Assembly (NCBI GenBank): GCA_937925475.1 | Contig: CALEWH010000014.1 | Coordinates: 1 to 42,036, forward strand | Source: an uncultured Clostridia bacterium | GTDB lineage: Bacteria > Bacillota > Clostridia > Christensenellales > UBA1242 | Length of the DNA stretch: 42,036 bases | Direction of reading: 5' to 3' | In this document: positions 6,590-13,367 of the stretch, one piece after another | Layout of the letters: every line of letters starts with the position of its first letter | Numbering within the stretch: the first letter of the stretch is position 1 | Translations under genes and position numbers: made by a program | Notes under the pieces: generated by a model | Database searches by the model: none | The model's input: the letters and a program-made list of their open reading frames with translations, nothing else | Told to the model about the DNA's origin: nothing

Positions 6590-8620
6590 ATGAATGAAAA
6601 AGACTTGAAAAAAGAGAAAGAGTATTTAAACTATACAAAGGATTATATAAACACTTTAATTGACATTTATCAAAAAGCGATTAATGTTTACCTAAATGAT
6701 TTAAATGATCAAAAAGAGTATGTTAATACAAATAGACTTGATCCTCAGGAAATTAATTTTATGTATCAACAAATGGATAGAACTTGTGATACTGCAGAAG
6801 ATTATGATAAGGAAGTAAGTCAACTTAAACATGTATACAATAGGCCTTATTTTGGTAAAATTGATGTAAAATATTTGGATACAAACGAAAATGTTTCTTT
6901 TTATATTGGGCTAAAAAACATAATGCGTGATATGGATTTTTTAGTGACAGATTGGAGAGCGCCTATTAGTTCTTTGTATTATGATGGAAATATAGGTTTT
7001 AATTCTTTTCAATCGCCCGCTGGAATGATTGATGTCGAACTTGATCAAAAAAGACAATTTAGAATAATTGATGGTGAGTTAAAGTATTTTTTTGATACTA
7101 ATCAGCAAATTGCCGATGATATTTTGCAAGATGTTTTAAGCGAAAATACATCAAACAGAATGCAAAACATTGTTCAAACAATTCAGAAAGAACAAAATGA
7201 AATTATAAAAAACAATCTAAATAAGAATGTTATTGTTGATGGTGTAGCAGGTAGTGGAAAGACATCTGTTGCAATGCACCGAATAGCATATATGCTTTAT
7301 ACTTACAAAGATCAATTGAGTAGTGATAATTTTATATTTATTTCTCCAAACAAATTATTTACAAAATATATATCAAATCTTCTTCCTGAACTAGGGGAAG
7401 ATAATGTTCCAACTTTTTGTTTTTACGATATTGTTAAACAGTTAAAAATACCTTATCCAGTTGATTCAAAATCTGAAATGATAGAAGATTTGTTGAATGG
7501 AAATTTAAATAGGTTGAATAATATTGTATTTAAAAATAGTACTAGTTATTTGAATAAGCTTAACAATTATTTGAAGAACTATAATGTTGTTGAGTTGTTT
7601 AAGGATATTAAAATAGGCAACAACAGTATTCCTGTTAGTTTGCTTGTGAGAGCCTTAAACAGAGTAGATAATACAGAAAACATAAATTTAAAAATTGAGA
7701 GTATTTGCGAGAAAATAGTTCATGAATTGTATCCTAGACTTAGCGATTCTAAACAAGATGTATTGATTAATAATTTAAAAAGAAAAGCCATTAGTAATAT
7801 AGATTTGAAGAAGTTGTACATAAAATTTATTAAAAACTATACTTTTCAAAAAGAAAAATATTCATTCAAATTTGAAGACATTCCAACATATGCTTATATG
7901 AAGATGATGGTTAAAGGTTATCAAGAAGACAGAAAAGTTGCTTCTGTAGTTATTGATGAGATGCAAGATTATGATCCTATTTCTTTCAAAATTTTGAAAA
8001 ATTTATATCCAAATGCTAAATTCACAATGGTTGGAGATTACAATCAAAATTTACTGTTTAATAGGAATGACAAGAGTAATTATAACTATCTATTTGATGA
8101 TTATGTTTTTACGGAGATGAAAAAAAGTTATAGATCTACTGACAATATTTCAAATTTTTGTTTCGATATTTTAGGTGAACATCACGAAACAAATGAAATT
8201 CGTAAAGGTGAAGATCCTTCTATTTACATGTGTAAAAAAGGTGAAATGCTTGAAAATATAGAATATTATTTACAAAATAATATCGACTCTTCACAAAAAA
8301 GCGCTATCATTTGTAAAAATGCTAATGACGCAAAAATATTATCTTCTATATTTAAAAGTGCGGACCTCGTTCTCAGTGATGATAAAGAATCAAACAACAA
8401 CTTAATAATTACTACTCCATATTTTAGTAAAGGATTGGAGTTTGATAATGTTTTGTTATACGATGTGAGTGATATAAACTATAAAACAGATATTGAAAGA
8501 CAACACCTTTATGTTGCATCAACTAGAGCTCTACATCGAGTAGTGGGATTTACTGAAACTGAACCATCTAAATTTATATCGAACAAATATATAAAAAATT
8601 TTGATAAAAAAAAGATTTAA
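6590..8620 (+). CDS. helD: HelD-like RNA polymerase recycling ATPase (UvrD/Rep superfamily 1)
   Basis: In Bacillota, HelD enters the channels of stalled RNA polymerase and uses ATP to free it from nucleic acid. Seen here: a charged N-terminal helical arm (about residues 1-85), then the HelD-typical segment with YFGKIDV, YIG and DWRAPISSLYYDG (about 88-135), then QKEQNEII and Walker A GVAGSGKTS (about 218-226), an insertion region, Walker B VVIDEMQDYD (about 453-462), and the SF1 C-terminal motifs KSYRST, SKGLEFDNVLLYD and YVASTRAL. At 676 residues it is the shorter clostridial type (B. subtilis has 774). The coding sequence looks more AT-rich than the ribosomal genes around it. It is monocistronic with its own promoter and terminator. 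A plain UvrD-type DNA helicase is less likely given the N-terminal segment. Confidence 0.85.
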   Translation: MNEKDLKKEKEYLNYTKDYINTLIDIYQKAINVYLNDLNDQKEYVNTNRLDPQEINFMYQQMDRTCDTAEDYDKEVSQLKHVYNRPYFGKIDVKYLDTNENVSFYIGLKNIMRDMDFLVTDWRAPISSLYYDGNIGFNSFQSPAGMIDVELDQKRQFRIIDGELKYFFDTNQQIADDILQDVLSENTSNRMQNIVQTIQKEQNEIIKNNLNKNVIVDGVAGSGKTSVAMHRIAYMLYTYKDQLSSDNFIFISPNKLFTKYISNLLPELGEDNVPTFCFYDIVKQLKIPYPVDSKSEMIEDLLNGNLNRLNNIVFKNSTSYLNKLNNYLKNYNVVELFKDIKIGNNSIPVSLLVRALNRVDNTENINLKIESICEKIVHELYPRLSDSKQDVLINNLKRKAISNIDLKKLYIKFIKNYTFQKEKYSFKFEDIPTYAYMKMMVKGYQEDRKVASVVIDEMQDYDPISFKILKNLYPNAKFTMVGDYNQNLLFNRNDKSNYNYLFDDYVFTEMKKSYRSTDNISNFCFDILGEHHETNEIRKGEDPSIYMCKKGEMLENIEYYLQNNIDSSQKSAIICKNANDAKILSSIFKSADLVLSDDKESNNNLIITTPYFSKGLEFDNVLLYDVSDINYKTDIERQHLYVASTRALHRVVGFTETEPSKFISNKYIKNFDKKKI

Positions 8621-8708
8621 ATTTGAATAAAGGTGCTTTTAAATCTTCAAAAAAGGCTGATGAGAGACTATTATAAGTAATATTTAATGATTAAGACTAT
8701 AAATTAGA

Positions 8709-8750
8709 TAAAAAGTGGAAGGATAACTTGGGTTCCTTCCACTTTTTATT
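8709..8750. terminator. Bidirectional intrinsic terminator
   Basis: A 14-bp perfect stem (8709-8722 with 8735-8748) with a 12-base loop. It has A/T-rich arms that serve both helD and the convergent gene at 8836-9588. Confidence 0.9.
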
Positions 8751-8835
8751 TGTAATATTTTTAATTATATTTGATATTTTATTGTTACAATGGTTGTCAG
8801 TTTTGATATTGTGCTTTTTGTGATGATATATTATA

Positions 8836-9588
8836 TTAGTTGTAGTAATTGTTAAGGATATATCTAGCAAGATCGCTTGATATTATGCGATTGCTGGCAT
8901 AATAATCCCTTCTATCAAATCGACGAGTAACTTCTTTTGCGATTTTATAAGGTATTTCGCGATAAAAATTCTTTTCCCGTTGCATAGGGTAGGAAAGTGT
9001 AAAATTCTTGATTAAACGCGCCAAATAAGCGTCAAAACAATAATCCAAAGCGTTTACTATCTCGGCATATTCTAGGCATTGTAAAAAGGAATTTGCGACC
9101 ATTTTCTCGTCGCAGGCTTGAATATTTGGACGATTGTTTATAAACTCACACATTATCTCAAACATACTCTTTTTAGCGTGTTTGCTGGTCGAATAGTTAA
9201 AGTCTTTCAAAATGGACGCAAGCAAGTATTGATAATCAAGTTCGTCAGTAGGCTCGGACACATTGTTGACAAGTCCCATACAAATGCGGATACGAGCAAA
9301 ACCACGCAAGTTTAGTACGCCGTTTTCAAACTCAGTCGCCGAGTCTTCGTTGTTAAAACGAGTGGCGGATTTTATAGCATAATTTGCGTTTTTGAAAGGT
9401 GTGTGAATGTAGTCTACAAACAATGATTTTGTGTTGTTTTTATTGAAAGAAGAAACACTGGAAAGTTCGATACACTCATTGTAGATATTGCAAATAACAT
9501 CAGTTTTGCGCATAAAAAAGTCTACTTGTTCGTTTAACAAGTACCATAGACTATCTATTGCAAGTGTTTCTAATTTTTTTGTTTCCAT
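8836..9588 (-). CDS. Hypothetical protein, 250 aa
   Basis: A minus-strand gene with a perfect-consensus promoter just upstream (9609-9637) but only a weak GGAAAAT-type ribosome binding site. The protein is soluble and mostly helical by composition, with no signal peptide, membrane segment or catalytic motif that I recognise; its last third is basic and rich in Arg and Tyr. It is one of three unrecognised minus-strand genes that fill the space between rplKA/helD and rplJL. It has its own promoter, so it is not in the operon of the other two. Likely lineage-specific. Confidence 0.7.
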   Translation of the reverse strand: METKKLETLAIDSLWYLLNEQVDFFMRKTDVICNIYNECIELSSVSSFNKNNTKSLFVDYIHTPFKNANYAIKSATRFNNEDSATEFENGVLNLRGFARIRICMGLVNNVSEPTDELDYQYLLASILKDFNYSTSKHAKKSMFEIMCEFINNRPNIQACDEKMVANSFLQCLEYAEIVNALDYCFDAYLARLIKNFTLSYPMQREKNFYREIPYKIAKEVTRRFDRRDYYASNRIISSDLARYILNNYYN

Positions 9589-9608
9589 TTTTCTTATTTT
9601 CCACTTAT

Positions 9609-9637
9609 ATTATATGTTTTGTGCTAATTGATGTCAA
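9609..9637 (-). promoter_or_regulatory. Perfect-consensus sigma-A promoter
   Basis: On the minus strand: TTGACA (9637-9632), exactly 17 bases, TATAAT (9614-9609), 20 bases before the ATG at 9588. It is the best match to consensus in the window, for a gene of unknown function. Confidence 0.85.
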
Positions 9638-9663
9638 ATATTATAGCCCTTATTTTTATTAAA

Positions 9664-9689
9664 AAATAGACGCAGATTTGCGTCTATTT
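9664..9689 (-). terminator. Intrinsic terminator after the 385-aa gene
   Basis: An 11-bp stem AAATAGACGCA/TGCGTCTATTT (9664-9674 and 9679-9689) with a 4-base loop and a T-rich minus-strand tail. It overlaps the stop codon of the gene at 9688. Confidence 0.8.
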
Positions 9690-10845
9690 ATTTTGCTACA
9701 CCATCAAATGTTTTTTGCTTTTGAGTTTCTTTTTTACTCTTTAAGTAAATTTCTTTGTCCTTTTCATTTATAGGTCGTGTATTCTCTTCACCAACAATAC
9801 TGCTTATAATTCTTCTGTGTTTTTTTAAGGAGTCATATTTTTTGATGACCTTTTTGTTTGGAGTATTGTCGCCAATTTGTTTTTTGATTTGTTTTACAGG
9901 AAGCAAACTCGAAATAGCATTTATTCTAACTTGGCTGTTTTGGCAAGATGAAACAAGTCGCTCTATTTTCTCTGAATTTGATGATAGTAAAACAAGTTGT
10001 TGAGTGATGTCATTTATAAGACTTGGATTATAGTCCATTTTTCTCTCTTTTAGGACTTTCGCAATTTCTTGTGAAATAGTTTTTTTGTAGTCTTTTATTG
10101 CAATATCATAATTGTATTTTGTGGTTTTGTTTTTTGCAAGACCTTGACATACTGTAAGAGAGTGGGCTATTCTTGACAATAAAGGTATATTTTCTGACAA
10201 TAACATAAGATTTTGGCTAATCTCTTTTAGTTGGGATTTTGCAAGGGTTTTTCCAGATTCTAAGTATGTATTGTATATAACTTTTTCAAGTCGAGATTTG
10301 TGATATTGTAAAATAGTCTTGTATATAGTAAGTTCTTTTCTAAGTGACTTTTCGTCAAAGTTTTTATAGTATGCGTATTGATAGTCAAAAACATATTGCT
10401 CAGCGTGTGTCAAAGACATATGTGGAGCAGTGGCTATATTTACGCATTCTTTTTTGTTTAGAATATCTTTTTCATCGGCGGTGATTATGTTTGTGTAATT
10501 TTGCATTATGAATCGTGGGTCAAATAAATCTGTAGTAGATAGAGTGTTGTCGGCTGGATTGTATTTGATCATTTTGTTTATGATGCTAAAATTTGTGTTG
10601 TTTTCATAATCTTGTTCGTAGTGATTGAAATTGATTTCTGGGTGTTTTATTATTATCATTTCCTCGTGAAACTTTGCTTGATAATATGCTACAAAGGCTC
10701 TTGAATATATCTCTAAGTTTTCTAATGGCATAACCACTTTTAGTCCTTTGATTGTGCCGTTTTCATTTAGTTTGTCGTATCTTTGGGTAAGAGCATATGC
10801 GTACAAAATTTCTGCGGGTAATGATTGGGTTGTGCTAAAACTCAT
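9688..10845 (-). CDS. Hypothetical protein, 385 aa
   Basis: Second gene of a two-gene minus-strand operon. AAGGAGGAG lies 3 bases before its ATG at 10845, and it begins 13 bases after the stop of the gene at 10859-11722. No signal peptide or transmembrane segment. The middle (about residues 165-330) reads as a long series of amphipathic helices. The C-terminal 60 residues are strongly basic and Lys-rich, compatible with nucleic-acid or ribosome contact, but that is only inference from charge. No family recognised. Confidence 0.75.
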   Translation of the reverse strand: MSFSTTQSLPAEILYAYALTQRYDKLNENGTIKGLKVVMPLENLEIYSRAFVAYYQAKFHEEMIIIKHPEINFNHYEQDYENNTNFSIINKMIKYNPADNTLSTTDLFDPRFIMQNYTNIITADEKDILNKKECVNIATAPHMSLTHAEQYVFDYQYAYYKNFDEKSLRKELTIYKTILQYHKSRLEKVIYNTYLESGKTLAKSQLKEISQNLMLLSENIPLLSRIAHSLTVCQGLAKNKTTKYNYDIAIKDYKKTISQEIAKVLKERKMDYNPSLINDITQQLVLLSSNSEKIERLVSSCQNSQVRINAISSLLPVKQIKKQIGDNTPNKKVIKKYDSLKKHRRIISSIVGEENTRPINEKDKEIYLKSKKETQKQKTFDGVAK

Positions 10846-10858
10846 TTCTCCTCCTTAT

Positions 10859-11722
10859 TTACATACATGGGTCGTCGTTTTTGTTTGCGGTCTTGTTTTT
10901 GTTGTCAGGCGCGTCAACTATTTTACCACCTACAATAGTTTTGTCAACAAAAGTTTTCACTTTTGGTACGCAAGTATTAATTTTGCGTGGTTGGCGAGAG
11001 ATGATAGAAGTTTTGCCGTTGACAAACTCCATCAATTCCCGTTCGAAACTCAACATCAAATATCCGCCAAAACCATAATATTCTTTAAATGTCTCTTTCA
11101 TGTATTCGCTTTGTACTTTTGAATTTGTGTAAAATTTAAGCAGTTTGTGAATATCATTTTCGATTATGTGTTCGCCATACTCCATACAGTCTGATTTTTG
11201 AGTATATCTTTTCAAAATTTCTTTTGTGTATGAGTTTATATTTGTTTTAATTGTTTGGTTTATCTTGTCTTCCAACATCTTAGTGTCAATCTCATCTGGA
11301 TTTGCATTTGCTTTTTCGGGCATAATTTTTTTAGCTATGGTGTGGATTAAAAATTTGTTGTCGCCCATATCCTTTGCGCGTAAAACCGCTAGGCGATGAA
11401 TCGAGGCATCTTGTTTTTTTATAAAGTCACTAACAAGCATATTTGCTTCATATGTTTTGAAAGCACATTTTTCGGCAATGCTCATTCTAAATAAAAACTC
11501 AGTAAAAAGACCCACATTTTTTCTAATATGTGTTTTATTGTCATTTGTCAACTTTTTGTTTAAGGACAAACATCGGATAATAGAATCAGACAATTTGCGT
11601 TTTGTATCTTTAATGCCGTCATTGTAAAAATCGAGTCTTTCCTTTTCTTCGTCGGTCATTTGACTCAAATCTATTGCGTCTAGTACTGCGTTTTTAACTA
11701 TCTTTTTCTCTTTTATATACAT
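10859..11722 (-). CDS. Hypothetical protein, 287 aa
   Basis: First gene of the two-gene operon with 9688-10845. I chose the ATG at 11722 (GAGGT about nine bases upstream) over the in-frame TTG at 11725. The protein is helical and charged for about 230 residues, then has a basic, Asn/Lys-rich tail (about the last 50 residues) that looks disordered. No signal peptide, membrane segment or known motif. It shares the plan 'helical body plus basic tail' with its operon partner and with the protein at 760-1863, but I see no clear sequence similarity between them. Confidence 0.72.
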   Translation of the reverse strand: MYIKEKKIVKNAVLDAIDLSQMTDEEKERLDFYNDGIKDTKRKLSDSIIRCLSLNKKLTNDNKTHIRKNVGLFTEFLFRMSIAEKCAFKTYEANMLVSDFIKKQDASIHRLAVLRAKDMGDNKFLIHTIAKKIMPEKANANPDEIDTKMLEDKINQTIKTNINSYTKEILKRYTQKSDCMEYGEHIIENDIHKLLKFYTNSKVQSEYMKETFKEYYGFGGYLMLSFERELMEFVNGKTSIISRQPRKINTCVPKVKTFVDKTIVGGKIVDAPDNKNKTANKNDDPCM

Positions 11723-11742
11723 CAAAATTTACCTCGTATGCT

Positions 11743-11771
11743 ATTATACCACAATTTTTGGAGATTGTGAA
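11743..11771 (-). promoter_or_regulatory. Promoter of the 10859/9688 operon
   Basis: On the minus strand: TTCACA (11771-11766), 17-base spacer, TATAAT (11748-11743), 20 bases before the ATG. Divergent from the rplJL promoter about 120 bases away. Confidence 0.7.
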
Positions 11772-11888
11772 TACCCCTTTTGAATATAAATGTATGATTT
11801 CGACATAATTAATTATGTATATATATAGTATAAATGTGTAGTTTGTGTGACTAAAATAATTTTTCTTATCAAAATAGTGTCAAATGTA

Positions 11889-11917
11889 TTGACAAGGGTA
11901 GTGTTTGGGGTTATAAT
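11889..11917 (+). promoter_or_regulatory. Promoter of rplJ-rplL
   Basis: TTGACA (11889-11894), 17 bases, TATAAT (11912-11917): perfect consensus, as expected for ribosomal protein genes. The start point should be near 11924, giving a leader of about 140 bases. Confidence 0.85.
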
Positions 11918-11923
11918 AGACGC

Positions 11924-12036
11924 GTAAATTGAATATTTCTTATTCGCCAAAGACAGCAAGTACAAAGGTAAATCTTGCCGAGGTAAGTAATGTGGATAGA
12001 TTCTCCATGCTTATTTGGCGTGGGGATTTTCTTTTT
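11924..12036 (+). promoter_or_regulatory. Ribosomal L10 leader with attenuator
   Basis: The leader has the Bacillota L10-leader landmarks CGCCAAAGACAG (from 11945) and TGCCGAGGTAA (from 11976). L10 (with L12) binds such leaders to regulate its own operon. Near the end is a terminator-like hairpin (12002-12010 with 12018-12026, 9 pairs including two G-T) followed by TTTTCTTTTT. The 5' CGCCAAA (11945-11951) can instead pair with TTTGGCG (12014-12020), which overlaps the terminator's right arm, so the two folds exclude each other. Confidence 0.8.
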
Positions 12037-12063
12037 ATAAACACATTAAAAAGGAGAAATAAA

Positions 12064-12552
12064 GTGAGCGCAAATCAAGAGTTAAAAAAGAAAGTTGTAG
12101 CCGAACTTAAAGAAGAGTTTGCAAACGCAAAATCAATCATATTTGTAGACTATCGTGGCATTAATGTGAGCGAAGACACTGCACTTAGACGCGATTTCCG
12201 TAATGCAAATGTTACTTATAAAGTTTGCAAAAACAACTTGCTAAAACTTGCTCTACAAGAACTTGGCGTTACTGGTATCGAACCTACAATGTTTGATGGC
12301 ACAACTGCTGTTGCTTTTTCGCAAGACGAAGTAGCACCTGCAAGAGTGTTCTGCAAGGCTAGTAAAGACCTAAACAAAATGGGTGTTAAGTTTGGAATTG
12401 TAGACGGCAAATTAATGAACAAAGCCGAAGTTGAAGCACTTGCTAAGATACCTTCGAAAGAAGTACTTATTGCTATGTTGCTTGGTCAACTTCAAGCCCC
12501 TATTTCTGCTTTTGCAAGGGCTTTAAACCAAATTGCAGAAAAACAAAATTAA
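12064..12552 (+). CDS. rplJ: Ribosomal protein uL10
   Basis: The base of the ribosomal stalk: it anchors L7/L12 dimers and autoregulates through the leader. I place the start at GTG 12064 (AAGGAGAAATAAA before it; protein begins MSANQELKKKVV). The frame is open further upstream to 11929, but that part is the structured leader and would add 45 residues foreign to L10. 162 residues is normal. The N-terminal domain holds FVDYRGINVSEDTALR and KVCKNNLLKLAL; the C-terminal helix that carries L12 ends ALNQIAEKQN. rplL follows after 20 bases. Confidence 0.96.
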   Translation: MSANQELKKKVVAELKEEFANAKSIIFVDYRGINVSEDTALRRDFRNANVTYKVCKNNLLKLALQELGVTGIEPTMFDGTTAVAFSQDEVAPARVFCKASKDLNKMGVKFGIVDGKLMNKAEVEALAKIPSKEVLIAMLLGQLQAPISAFARALNQIAEKQN

Positions 12553-12572
12553 TCATATAAGGAGAAAATAAA

Positions 12573-12944
12573 ATGGCAGATCTTAAAAAATTTGTAGAAG
12601 AAATCAAAGGTCTTACTGTACTTGAAGTAAGCGAATTAGTAAAAATGTTGGAAGAGGAGTTTGGTGTAAGCGCTGCTGCCCCTGTTGCAGTTGCTGGTGT
12701 TGCTGCTGACGCTCCTGCTGCCGCTGAAGAGAAGAGCGAATTCAACGTTGTTCTTAAAGAAGTTGGCGCAAACAAAATAGCTGTTATTAAAGCAGTTAAA
12801 GAAATCACAGGTCTTGGACTAGGCGAAGCAAAAGCTATCGTTGACGCTGCTCCAAAGGCTGTAAAAGAAAATGTTCCTGCTGAAGAAGCAAAAGCTATGG
12901 AAGCTAAACTTAAAGAAGCTGGCGCTGTAGTAGAACTTAAATAA
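12573..12944 (+). CDS. rplL: Ribosomal protein bL12 (L7/L12)
   Basis: The stalk protein that recruits translational GTPases. 123 residues: an N-terminal dimerisation domain, an Ala/Pro/Val-rich hinge (about residues 34-52), and a C-terminal domain with KIAVIKAVKEITGLGLGEAK. AAGGAG lies before the ATG. It ends in a strong terminator. rpoB-rpoC, which often follow rplL, are not here. Confidence 0.98.
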   Translation: MADLKKFVEEIKGLTVLEVSELVKMLEEEFGVSAAAPVAVAGVAADAPAAAEEKSEFNVVLKEVGANKIAVIKAVKEITGLGLGEAKAIVDAAPKAVKENVPAEEAKAMEAKLKEAGAVVELK

Positions 12945-12962
12945 TTATTTTTAATGTGTTAA

Positions 12963-12992
12963 AAAAAAGACCTAGTTTTAGGTCTTTTTTGT
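12963..12992 (+). terminator. Intrinsic terminator after rplL (copy 1)
   Basis: A 12-bp stem AAAAAAGACCTA (12963-12974) with its complement (12979-12990) and loop GTTT. It is identical in stem and loop to the terminator at 15550-15577. Confidence 0.9.
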
Positions 12993-13228
12993 TTTTTAGT
13001 CGTTTTTTATTTTTTGACTGACTTGTGTTTTTAGTCGACCTTTATTTTTATCTGACCTTTTAGGACTCTCTTTTTCGACTTTAAAAAATACAAAAAAGCC
13101 AGAAAGGAAGCGGGGAAATGCAAAAATGTATGGCGTGGTGACTTTTACAAATGTGGATAAGTCCAACTCAAAACTTGAAAAATCCAAACAGAAAAAACGG
13201 GAAATCTATACAAAAATGTGCAAAATAT

Positions 13229-13260
13229 TTGACCGATCGGGGGGGGGGGGATGATATACT
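13229..13260 (+). promoter_or_regulatory. Promoter with poly-G spacer, candidate phase-variable switch
   Basis: TTGACC (13229-13234), then GATC, twelve G (13239-13250), ATGA, then TATACT (13255-13260). The spacer is 20 bases as assembled; nine G would give the optimal 17. A mononucleotide tract at this exact place changes promoter strength when it slips during replication, as known for porA in Neisseria. A run of 12 G is otherwise out of character in this AT-rich sequence. Confidence 0.65.
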
Positions 13261-13346
13261 TTTTCAGAAGTCAAGAAATGTGTATAACTTGGCTGTGAAT
13301 ATCCACATAAAAAATATTTTTACAAAAAATGTGGATACTATAAAAA

Positions 13347-13360
13347 GGAGCATAATGTAA
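13347..13360 (+). promoter_or_regulatory. Ribosome binding site followed by start-stop ATGTAA
   Basis: GGAG (13347-13350) is four bases before ATG-TAA (13355-13360), a one-codon reading frame. The real ATG at 13368 is 17 bases from the GGAG, too far for good initiation, and no in-frame start lies upstream (TAA at 13353). Translation of the LRR protein may depend on re-initiation after the start-stop. Confidence 0.6.
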
Positions 13361-13367
13361 GATAAAA

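Larger units (their letters stand above)
12993..13367 (+). promoter_or_regulatory. Intergenic control region of the LRR surface protein
   Basis: No gene is seen between the rplL terminator and the ATG at 13368. The left part (12993-13090) is T-rich with short scattered GTCGAC/GACT motifs. The right part holds a perfect DnaA box TGTGGATAA (13152-13160) and three one-mismatch versions (13279-13287, 13299-13307, 13330-13338), the poly-G promoter (13229-13260), a 9-bp inverted repeat TATCCACAT/ATGTGGATA (13300-13308 with 13329-13337), and the ribosome binding site GGAG (13347-13350). Confidence 0.65.

Noticed and set aside
11929..12063. Longer rplJ starting at TTG 11929
   Set aside because: The extra 45 codons coincide with the structured L10 leader and terminator, and do not resemble L10; the GTG at 12064 has a good ribosome binding site and gives the normal N-terminus.
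12500..12808. 102-residue antisense frame over rplJ/rplL
   Set aside because: Mirror of the Ala-rich L12 hinge; no ribosome binding site or promoter, and the sense genes are certain.
13239..13250. Poly-G run as a pure sequencing artefact
   Set aside because: Two-colour Illumina poly-G usually appears at read ends. Here it is inside the contig with distinct flanks and sits exactly between promoter hexamers. The exact count of 12 remains uncertain.
13300..13337. 9-bp inverted repeat as transposon ends (MITE)
   Set aside because: The arms enclose only about 20 bases, there is no target duplication, and the arms are DnaA-box-like; an operator or hairpin is more likely.
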